Positions 8,138-14,637 of a stretch of DNA of 14,637 bases are shown here, one piece after another. The position numbers and the translations under genes were made by a program. The stretch is taken from assembly GCA_014885115.2 (NCBI GenBank), contig WKLE02001246.1:9468-24104 (forward strand), in the 5' to 3' direction. Position 1 is the stretch's first letter; every line of letters starts with the position of its first letter. This DNA is from Asterionellopsis glacialis (lineage: Eukaryota; Bacillariophyta; Plagiogrammaphyceae; Rhaphoneidales; Asterionellopsidaceae). Below the pieces are notes generated by a model. That model had not been told where the DNA came from, did not search any database, and saw only the letters and a program-made list of their open reading frames with translations.

Positions 8138-8631
8138 TAGAAAGGCTTAAGCTTGGACTATCAGTTAAAGTGCATAAATATAGCTATACAGAACAAGCGA
8201 GAACAAAATAGTCATTGGTGTCACAAAAATCAATTAAACTTTTGAACTGCAATCTAGTTGAGCGTCACTTTATAATAGATCAAAATAGTTGGGAAGGAAA
8301 CAGCAAGGGATCCGGGACTGAAAGCCATGGTAGGTCTGGAAATAGACGGAGGAGATGGACCTTGTCCTAGAGAGACAATTTGTAGATACGTGCAGTGGGT
8401 GGAGTAGGTTTTTGAGGTTCTGGTTGGAGATGATTAATTACATCTCATCATTTTGGACAAAATGTTTCAAATAGGATAACAGACACCTGATCATACTTTT
8501 CTTTATGCAATGCAAAGCAAAGTAGTGGTCTAAAAATCCCCGCTGCGAATGATCGGATCAATTCGTTCTTTATGTAATCTGTCTCAACCGACTTTTTCAC
8601 TGGTTTTAGAGAGAACTTAACGTCATTGATC
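8138..8631. other. Intergenic space between two convergent 3' ends
   Basis: It separates the HAD stop (8135-8137) from the FKBP stop on the other strand (8632-8634), so it should hold both 3' UTRs and polyadenylation signals. No gene or clear repeat was seen. The short reverse frame at 8448-8663 mostly overlaps FKBP exon 2 in another frame and is not considered coding. Confidence 0.5.
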
Positions 8632-9348
8632 CTATTTTTTACCCCCGAAGAAAACATACCCAATCAAGCATACAATTGCCGCGGTTTTCAAGTTGAAACT
8701 TTTTTTCGCATTCATGACAATCTTACCAACTGGCCCTGATGCTATTGATTTTACTTGACATTCAAATTCGAGATCCGCATTTGGTGGTATCACCCCCCCA
8801 GCTCCGGAACGTCCATAGGCAAGATTTGGCCTATGTACAATTGCCAAAATGGTTTATAAGTGAAAGTTTATCAATGAGTTGATTTTTACGGGTAACAAAT
8901 GGGAATCAAAGATTAGCCGTTCATTTTTTAAAATTGCACAAGAAGTCACTTACGGGATTTTCAATATTCGTTTTCCTCCCGTCCGGACACCCATCAAACC
9001 TTCTTCCCAACCCGGTATTACACGTCCTTCACCAAGTTTGAACGAAATTTTCCCAGCATCAAATTTGGTCCCGTCTTTCAGAAGCGTTCCTTTGTACTTG
9101 ATCCAAATTACATCTCCCTTACCAGCAGGTTTACCATTTCCTGTTGTAATATCCTTAAAAGCAACTTCACGCTCCGCACCAGGATAGTAGTTATCAAATT
9201 CAGCATTACTCGCAGCCGCCTTCTGGATAATTATAACGGATGTTTGATACTTAATGGTTGGTATTATGAAGGCATATGCAGGCGATGATGACAACAACCT
9301 CGTAGCAACAAGGAAAAAGAGTTGAGTGATAAGAACTCGGGAAAACAT
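8632..9348 (-). CDS. FKBP-type peptidyl-prolyl isomerase with plastid-like leader and C-terminal membrane segment (exons 9348-8954 and 8830-8632)
   Basis: The spliced product is 197 residues. Residues 1-26 form a signal peptide (MFSRVLITQLFFLVATRLL, then SSSPAYA) with an A|F junction at F27 that resembles the diatom ASAF-type plastid motif; a basic, Ser/Thr-containing segment follows. The FKBP domain spans about 60-160. Residues equivalent to the FKBP12 pocket are Y85, F96, D97, F103, V110, I111, W114, Y137, V144, I145 and F154, so cis-trans prolyl isomerase activity is expected. After the domain, TAAIVCLIGYVFF (181-193) looks like one membrane helix, followed by GGKK. I chose the ATG at 9348 because it begins the signal peptide; the frame stays open upstream to 9639, but that extension has no signal or conservation cue. 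Plastid location is inference. Confidence 0.9.
8831..8953 (-). other. Phase-2 intron of the FKBP gene (123 bp)
   Basis: On the minus strand the donor is AAAATCCC|GTAAGTG and the acceptor is TTGTACATAG|GCCAAAT. Joining restores ILKIPPNLAYGRSGAGG, the highly conserved FKBP core, which would otherwise be broken by a TAA. This makes the splice call very secure. Confidence 0.93.
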
Positions 9349-9684
9349 CACAATGTTCAGAAAAAGGTGGTTTCGAAAGCTGTGCAGTTGTATAGTCAAT
9401 GTTTGCCGATCAGCAACAAGTTTTAAAATACAACACAACGCAGCAGCATTCTTGAAAACTTTATTCGGTGCGGAGGGTTCCTTTTTTGTTTTGAAGGGAT
9501 AGAGAAGAGATCTTCCGTTGCTGCTAGCTAGACCACGCGGGTTGGATGAAATAATCTCCCAGTTACAAGTGCAGTGCACTCCGAACACGCTCCCCTGCGT
9601 GAGCTCCCTAAAATTCACATAAAATTTTTCTCCACGCAAAATTCTAGATTTTCTTTTTTTATGACGATTTTACGGTAGAATCTA
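9349..9684. other. FKBP upstream region and transposon boundary
   Basis: This holds the 5' leader and presumably the promoter of the FKBP gene, up to the TA at 9683-9684 that marks the left end of the mobile element. A 7-bp inverted pair (CTAGATT at 9644-9650, AATCTAG at 9679-9685) straddles the boundary and is probably coincidental. Nothing else is recognised. Confidence 0.45.
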
Positions 9685-9702
9685 GTATTATCGAATGAAA
9701 TA
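9685..9702 (+). repeat. Left terminal inverted repeat, 18 bp, TA-flanked
   Basis: Identical to the reverse complement of 14441-14458. The outside flank is TA at 9683-9684. Confidence 0.85.
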
Positions 9703-10637
9703 CTATGGGAACTTGCGGCATTGCAGCCTTGGCATTGAATCAAAGAAGGTCAAATCCTTGGTCATAAGACATTATTAGATATGCATTGTTAATTCTAAAC
9801 TATTGGTGGTGGAACCCCAGCCTTGGGCCTTGTTGTAAGTAATTTGGATACTTCTTATCTGTAGGCAATAAGTGTTTCAGGTTTGATTGTATTTAACATT
9901 CTTGAATCCAAATTGAAATTCAGGTTATCCTGGATACCTCATTCAAACCATCCACTTTTCAGATCCTACTCGGACCTTTTCGAACTTGTACCAGATGCCA
10001 ATCAACCTCCTCTGAAACCTTTGTCAGTGTCCTTGAATTGCATTACGCCCAGTAATCCTCTCTGGTACTACCGGGTGTGCAGGCGGGAAAAACGAAGTAC
10101 TCTACAATCAAACTCGACTTGAGGATCCTTATTCAAGTCAAGTCTTGTTTTGTATTTCCAACGTAACCAAATTTGTGAGCACTCTTATGAGAGTGCTTGC
10201 TGCTTGTTGTTTGGATAGAGTGGTAGACCTCTACCACATGCCACGATCTTATCAACAACTTGCTTCATTTCTTTTCAACTCCGTTAATTTTCGAAATATT
10301 TCATTTTATTCGTATCAATTATTTTCGTTCGGAATATATGATTCATTTTCAAATTTTGTTTTACATAAACATCTGTTTTCTGAAATTTGTTGTGTCCTGA
10401 GTTGAACTCATTTCAATTAAATAGATTGCTTCTGAACTTTGTTTCTAACTGTTGGTCATCGAACATCTGTTGATGTTCTTCATGTTTGAAACATTTTAGC
10501 AATTCGTCTTCAGTTTTGCATCTCACTCAAAACATATCAGTGTCTGTCTGTCCTTGGTTTTGTCCTTCTTTTTCATCTACTGCCTTGCTTTCACTTCACC
10601 TAGGTCCCAGCTTAGTTATTGAACACGTGGCGAGGGA
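9703..10637. other. Non-coding, hairpin-rich segment interrupting the left transposon end
   Basis: At the right end the terminal and subterminal repeats are 12 bp apart, but here about 935 bp separate the two homologous parts, which points to an insertion or rearrangement. No protein family was recognised in any frame, and the short open frames at 9883-10122 and 10145-10405 look like chance. Small perfect hairpins are clustered within it: GACTTGA/TCAAGTC (about 10116-10139), AGCACTCT/AGAGTGCT (10178-10197), GTGGTAGA/TCTACCAC (10220-10237) and GAACATC/GATGTTC (10461-10478). No terminal repeats or target duplication of its own could be found. Confidence 0.55.
10178..10237. repeat. Two adjacent perfect 8-bp-stem hairpins
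   Basis: AGCACTCT-TATG-AGAGTGCT at 10178-10197 is followed 22 bp later by GTGGTAGA-CC-TCTACCAC at 10220-10237. No U-run follows either, so they are not obviously RNA polymerase III terminators or processed RNAs. Confidence 0.75.
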
Positions 10638-10814
10638 CAGCTCAAAAATCCGGAGAGACCCCAACAAAATTTAGCCCTAATTTTTTTTTAGATTGCTCCT
10701 CTGGCAGGAACACTTTTTTGTTTTTTTTCCAAAAAAAATCAATCAGAAATGGAAGTCCCATAGAAACCTGGTACATATTCTACAGGAACAAAAAAGATAC
10801 ATCAAATTACTCGA
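10638..10814 (+). repeat. Left subterminal inverted repeat (about 177 bp)
   Basis: It aligns with the reverse complement of 14270-14428. Shared blocks include AGCTCAAAAATCCGG, TTTTTTTTTAGAT.GCT, CCAAAAAAAATCAATCA, AAATGGAAG, CCTGGTACAT, TTCTAC and AAAAAGATACAT. Differences are scattered substitutions and small indels. The transposase remnant begins just inside. Confidence 0.85.
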
Positions 10815-10815
10815 T

Positions 10816-11942
10816 GAATGCTTTCCAGGAGTTGACAACAAACCATCACCGTTGACTATATCAAAATGGTGGAAGAAGACATGGAAATCTTCTTAGGAAG
10901 CAAAGCAAACATCTTCAAGAACACTCATGGTGGTTGGTACCACCATGGAAAAGAGTTTTCTATAGGAAAAATGTTGCAATTGAGGTAATTTATCATGACT
11001 TTCTCTGTCTGGAAAATCATCCACCTTCCATCCAAGAACTTGCAAGAAAAGCAAAGATAAGTACAACGTTCTCCAAGAAAATCATCAAATAGACCAAGGA
11101 CACAGGTCATATTGTACCTGTATCAATTCTTAAGGAGTACAGAGCCAACAAAAATCCTTATAGAGGTGTTGGTGCACAATGTTGCTTTGTGTCATGACAA
11201 TCAACAGGTTCTTTTAGTTTTTCTTAAAGAAGATCCAACAAGAACCAACCTAAGTTATGTTGTTGGACTTCAGTCTAGAACAGGAACAAAAGTATCTGAA
11301 TCATTTTTTTCTAGATTTTGTTCAAATGTTTGACCTTACAATGCATCTAAATGTAAGCCCCCCCTGATCCCAATCGACAACTATAAAAACTCATGATGAA
11401 TATATGAAATATGTTGCAGATTTACCAGCTGCAAAACTCAAATTTGGTGATGAAAAAAGCATCTAAGGGCATGAGCTGTGTGCAAGAAAAGCAAGACCTG
11501 ACCCTTTCACAGGGAAGCTTGTGGGTACAAAAGTACTATCTGACTTCCAAAACACATCTTGTGTGATAGGACTTTGTTTTGTCTGCATGAGACAAAGCCC
11601 CTTTTGTGTACACCATTGGCAGTGACAACAATCACTCTGATGCCTTTTTATATTTTATTATACAAGTAGTAGCAACTGGTTGGTTATCACGTGGAGACTT
11701 TTTAGTCATAGACAATGCAACAGTACATTTGGGAGGAAACACAGATATTTTACAAGAATATCTGTGGCATGGCAAAAGTCCTTTTGATGGTATGTCACTC
11801 AATATTTTGTTATTCCCTTTCCCACAAGGTCACCAGAGCTTAATCCTATTGAATTTCTTTGGCATATCCATGTGAGAAGGATGAACAGTCTCCCAGTAGA
11901 TGTACAACTTTACAAAGGGGAAGCTTTAAAAACTGCGTCAAT
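10816..11942 (+). pseudogene. Broken DDE transposase of the Tc1/mariner/IS630 superfamily
   Basis: Fragments in different frames read in order. A helix-turn-helix-like piece (PPSIQELARKAKISTTFSKK) comes at about 11021-11080. First-aspartate motif LKFGDEKS has its Asp codon at 11449-11451. Second-aspartate motif LVIDNATVHLGG has its Asp codon at 11711-11713. The glutamate motif SPELNPIEFLW has its Glu codon at 11851-11853, reached only after a frameshift. About 44 residues separate the second Asp from the Glu after allowing for that shift. Stops are visible at 11090-11092 and 11195-11197 and before the first catalytic Asp, and another frameshift lies near 11617. The catalytic residues survive in pieces but the gene is inactive. 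Similar proteins with G-x-E-L-x-x-R-K after the first motif (here GHELCARKARPDPFTG) are common in stramenopile transposons, from general knowledge. The start is uncertain; I placed it just inside the inverted repeat. Confidence 0.87.
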
Positions 11943-12222
11943 GAGTTGTTCCAGGATTAGGTGGACCAACTTGTGATATCTGGTCCGTAGACTCCACGTA
12001 GACCCAAAATTCATATTTTTGAATTATACATATATATTTATTAATGGATAATTTTATAGACGTTGAAATTTTTTATATACGTATGCATATTTTAATAATT
12101 TTATACTACTGAAATATATATTCTGTATATATATTTATACATGCATACATCATTAATTTGATTTTAAAAAAAATATGTCACAGTCCAGTACTGGACTGGT
12201 CCACCTAATCCTGGAACAACTC
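11943..12222. mobile_element. MITE-like element, 280 bp, with 26-bp perfect terminal inverted repeats
   Basis: The first 26 bases (GAGTTGTTCCAGGATTAGG and on) are the exact reverse complement of 12197-12222. The interior is very AT-rich and non-coding. A second, partial copy of the family lies at about 170-322, outside this transposon, so it is an independent repeat and not a built-in part. It lies directly after the last recognisable transposase codons. No clear target duplication is visible (flanks end in GTCAAT and begin CAGTGA), so the superfamily cannot be named. Confidence 0.8.
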
Positions 12223-12495
12223 CAGTGAGAATTCTTGAATAAATTTTCACATAAAGATGTAACAAAGTGTTTGAACTTCTGCAGATATTATGATTGAGGC
12301 TGTACATTGTTTTAGAATAGTACTAGTATCTATCTATATTATTTATTATTACTTATATTATCATATTAGTACCTTTGTGATAGTTGATAACTAATTTTAT
12401 AACAAACATAATAGTAGATCTATCTTTATTGAAACAAAACATAGATCTACACATTTGTGGTATATTGTAAAAATAAATGTACTGTAGCCTATAAA
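12223..12495. other. Intergenic tail between the two convergent transposon genes
   Basis: AT-rich non-coding sequence. GTAGATCTAT at 12414-12423 and ATAGATCTAC at 12441-12450 form a perfect 10-bp inverted pair around 17 nt, just downstream of the end of the minus-strand gene; it may shape that gene's 3' UTR. Confidence 0.5.
12414..12450. repeat. 10-bp inverted pair downstream of the accessory gene
   Basis: GTAGATCTAT and ATAGATCTAC enclose 17 nt. Position, about 45 bp after the minus-strand stop, fits a 3' UTR hairpin, though function is unknown. Confidence 0.6.
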
Positions 12496-14229
12496 CTAAA
12501 GAACAGCAGTTATCTCATCATCTTGTATCTGTGGTTGTTGTTCCTGTTCCGCATCTAAGACAACAACTTCTTCAATGCCTCCCCCCAACTTTACTGAAAA
12601 AGATATTTTTGTTGTTCATCATCATGATTATCATCACCCTTCAACCTATATTCATGGCCTCTGTAATAATTGGAGGCCTCACTTCTATCATCAGCAGAAG
12701 AATAGTAAGTTATATGAGATTGTAGTGAGCATCTTCTCAAAGGAGAAGATCTTCATGACCTGCTAATGCTCCTGCTTCTGCAAGGAGAAGAGCTTCTTGA
12801 CCTACTTCTGCTCCTGCAATGATAGGAAGAGCTTCTTGACCTCCTGCTCCTGCAACACAAAGGGCTTCTTGACCTGCTCCTGCTCCTGCTCCTGCTCTTT
12901 GATGACTTGTACTTCCCTGACTTGTGGTTGATGAACTTCTCTTTGAAGCAATCATTGTTTCCACCAGGGACTTGTTGTTGGCAAGGAGTAGGAAGATAGT
13001 ATTGGTGATGATGGTGAGGATAAGAAGGTCTGCCCTCATGTAACTTACAATCAACACATAATAAAGGTTCATAGTTTTAATTCCATTTTTTTTTTGCCTT
13101 TGTATTTTTTGCTTCATTTCCTTCTCCTTCTTGTTCTCTTTTAAGGAGGAGACTATTATCTTCTTCTTGTCTCTTATATTCTAGTTTCATCTTTTCATGT
13201 TTTTTTTTGTTTTTGTTACATTGTCACAATGCCTTCTCTAGCTTCAAAACCTTTTTCTCTAACTTCTCATTAGCTTTTGAAGTATTTTCTTCCTTCTTCT
13301 CTTCTTTGTTTTGTAATCTTTTTTTTGAAATGTTCAAAGTAATTCTCCTTCTTTTGTTGTTGTCTTTCTAACTTTTTCTTTTCTTTGCTTATTTCCCTTT
13401 CCATCTTTGTCTTTTCTTGGTTGTTTTTCCTTTCCAATTGTTCCAACCCTACAGCTGTCTTCCTCTCCAACGTTTCCAACTCTTTTTGAAGTTTTGACTT
13501 CTCTTTGTTGATTTTTGACTTCTCACATTTCAATTCTTGAAGGTCTGATGATACCTATTTTATCATCATGTTCAGTTCATCATATTCCAATGTAATGACA
13601 CTTTGTGTCAAGAGCCTTCTTTAATCCCTTTATTTCATCAGTGAGGGACCCGTTTTTAGCCTTTAAGTCACCATTTTTGCTAATGAACATTTGGTTTTTT
13701 CTCACTTGTTTTGTGAGATCTCGGTTCACTAAAGAAAGCTGCTTGTTTTGCTTTGTTTTCTTTCAACTTGGAGGTGTTCTTGTCCAATTTTTCTACCTCA
13801 CATTCAATTTTCTTTTTTGCTGAATTGCTACTCTTCAATTCATCTTTCACCATCTTGATGTCAGCCTGCAATTTTTTATTCAAGTCCTGGAGCTTTTCAT
13901 AAGGCGACCTTATGTCCTTTTCATTCAACTTATTCACAATCTTTTTCTTCTTTCTATTCACTCTTGGAGTTTGATTGACAGAATTCATGCAATCTCCTTT
14001 ATCCAAAATCTTGATTTCCTCATGAGCAACTGATTCTTCTGATGATTCACTATTGCTGTCGTTCTCTGTTGCCGATGTCTTGTCATGACTGATGGAATCC
14101 TAAGGAAATCATCCAAAGATGGATTTTTCTTCTGTTTTTTTGCACAGGACTGTCCCCTAATGTATTGCAGATGTCCATGAGTGCATGTGTTGCATCACTG
14201 TGGCTTGTGGTAGGATAGTTGGGGTCCAT
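12496..14229 (-). pseudogene. Broken accessory gene of the transposon: coiled coil plus Arg-Ser domain
   Basis: Reading from an ATG at 14229-14227 on the minus strand, fragments in several frames give one continuous theme. The N-terminus (MDPNYPTTSHSDATHALMD) is followed by an acidic Ser/Glu stretch (NDSNSESSEESVAHEE). A long Lys/Glu/Leu-rich coiled coil covers about 13980-13130, in four or more frame-shifted pieces such as ELETLERKTAVGLEQLERK. Then comes a Cys/His patch (CVDCKLHEGRPSYPHHHHQ). Next is an RS domain at about 12755-12910 (RSRSRSRSRSP, RSRRSRSSS, CRSRSISRS). The acidic tail (DDNHDDEQQ) ends after a final shift at TAG 12496-12498. At least four frameshifts and several stops break it. 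I recognise no named family. RS domains in other proteins bind RNA or splicing factors; a role in transposition or in nuclear targeting is speculation. Confidence 0.7.
12755..12910 (-). repeat. Degenerate tandem repeat encoding the Arg-Ser tract
   Basis: On the plus strand it appears as alternating GCTCCTGCTCCTGC runs and three spaced copies of a GCTTCTTGACCT word. On the minus strand in frame these are AGG AGC and TCA AGA AGC codons, that is RS dipeptides. Confidence 0.8.
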
Positions 14230-14269
14230 TGCCGCTGGTTGTCCTGTGTAAAAAATTTGAAATAATTTG

Positions 14270-14428
14270 TAGAGTATTTTTATGTATCTTTTTCGTCCCA
14301 GTAGAAAATGTACCAGGCTTCTACAGGGCTTCCATTTGTGATTGATTTTTTTTGGAAAAAGCGATCTAAAAAAAAATTGAGCCTAAAATTATTTTATTTT
14401 TTTTGTCTCCCCGGATTTTTGAGCTGCA
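14270..14428 (-). repeat. Right subterminal inverted repeat (about 159 bp)
   Basis: It is the partner of 10638-10814. Here the repeat is joined to the terminal 18 bp by only 12 bp, so the right end shows the intact arrangement, a terminal inverted repeat of roughly 190 bp overall. The accessory gene starts about 40 bp inside it. Confidence 0.85.
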
Positions 14429-14440
14429 CCTGGTACAGTA

Positions 14441-14458
14441 TATTTCATTCGATAATAC
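14441..14458 (-). repeat. Right terminal inverted repeat, 18 bp, TA-flanked
   Basis: TATTTCATTCGATAATAC, the exact reverse complement of 9685-9702, followed by TA at 14459-14460. Confidence 0.85.
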
Positions 14459-14637
14459 TAAATACCAGTACCTGGTACATGTAGAAGGTTGGACAGTTTA
14501 CCAGGTTAATAACAGGTACCTGGTACTCCACTAAAAACTACAGGTGAAGTACACATTCTAGGCGTACATAGGGGTATTGATATTAATTATCCTGGTTTAT
14601 AAATCTGTCCTAAATGCGCCTGTAAATAGTTACAGAA
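14459..14637. other. Flank to the right of the transposon, with repeated CCTGGTAC words
   Basis: No gene is seen. CCTGGTAC occurs at 14470-14477 and 14519-14526, and inside the transposon end at 14429-14436. CAGGTACCTG at 14514-14523 is a perfect 10-bp palindrome. The words may be part of another repeat that ends here, or of a target region shared with the element. Confidence 0.45.

Larger units (their letters stand above)
9685..14458. mobile_element. Decayed Tc1/mariner/IS630-like transposon with two convergent genes
   Basis: GTATTATCGAATGAAATA at 9685-9702 is repeated as a perfect reverse complement at 14441-14458. Both copies are directly flanked on the outside by TA (9683-9684 and 14459-14460), the target duplication of this superfamily. 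Inside are a DDE transposase remnant reading right, a second remnant reading left, and long subterminal inverted repeats. All coding parts carry stops and frameshifts, so this copy cannot encode its own proteins. The left end is unusual: the terminal 18 bp are separated from the matching subterminal repeat by about 935 bp. An alternative left end at TA 10613-10614 (TAGTTATTGAACACG) resembles the right end more loosely; in that case the 9685 repeat would belong to another copy. Confidence 0.8.

Noticed and set aside
9349..9639. Upstream extension of the FKBP reading frame
   Set aside because: It would bury the signal peptide in the middle of the protein; the ATG at 9348 gives a clean leader.
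9644..9685. CTAGATT/AATCTAG as a terminal repeat of a small element
   Set aside because: Only 7 bp, no target duplication, and it crosses the better-supported transposon boundary.
9883..10405. Two open frames (79 and 86 codons) in the left transposon segment
   Set aside because: Neither shows a conserved motif, and both run through perfect hairpins or AT-rich DNA; considered chance.
13605..13823. 72-codon plus-strand frame with hydrophobic Phe-rich stretches
   Set aside because: It is the complement of the Lys/Glu-rich coiled-coil gene on the minus strand, which yields Phe/Leu-rich shadows.
1..14637. tRNA or rRNA genes
   Set aside because: No T-loop-like GTTCGAATC context with a matching acceptor stem, and no rRNA core sequence, was found by eye.

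Overview
The window looks like a piece of the nuclear genome of a photosynthetic stramenopile, most likely a diatom. The evidence is short GT-AG spliceosomal introns, AT-rich intergenic DNA, and N-terminal leaders that combine a signal peptide with an A|F junction (SSPAYA|F, STHA|F), which resembles the diatom plastid-targeting motif. The organism call is an inference from these features and not from a marker gene.

Positions 1-9660 hold four host genes. The first is a two-exon, probably mitochondrial, VOC/glyoxalase-type enzyme (1052-1735, +). The second is a single-exon, 1107-residue, Ser-rich disordered protein ending in a TLDc domain (2920-6243, +). The third is a two-exon HAD-superfamily hydrolase of the phosphoglycolate-phosphatase type (6726-8137, +). 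The fourth is a two-exon FKBP-type peptidyl-prolyl isomerase with a plastid-like leader and a C-terminal membrane segment (8632-9348, -). The HAD and FKBP genes converge. Nothing suggests that the four share a pathway; they read as ordinary, separately transcribed neighbours.

Positions 9685-14458 form a decayed transposon of about 4.8 kb with perfect 18-bp terminal inverted repeats, each flanked by TA, as in the Tc1/mariner/IS630 group. It carries a broken DDE transposase (about 10816-11942, +). Facing it is a second broken gene (about 12496-14229, -) for a protein with an acidic N-terminus, a long coiled coil, a Cys/His patch, an Arg-Ser-rich domain and an acidic tail. Long inverted repeats (10638-10814 and 14270-14428) lie inside the ends. 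On the left the terminal repeat is separated from them by about 935 bp of non-coding, hairpin-rich DNA, probably a later insertion. A 280-bp MITE-like element with 26-bp terminal repeats (11943-12222) sits between the two convergent genes, and a diverged relative of it lies at about 170-322.

The most unusual content is the two-gene Tc1/mariner-like element with an RS-domain/coiled-coil partner. Next are the TLDc protein with a 17-residue tandem repeat and an overlapping basophilic-kinase/PP1-docking motif, and the strongly self-complementary DNA just upstream of the HAD gene.
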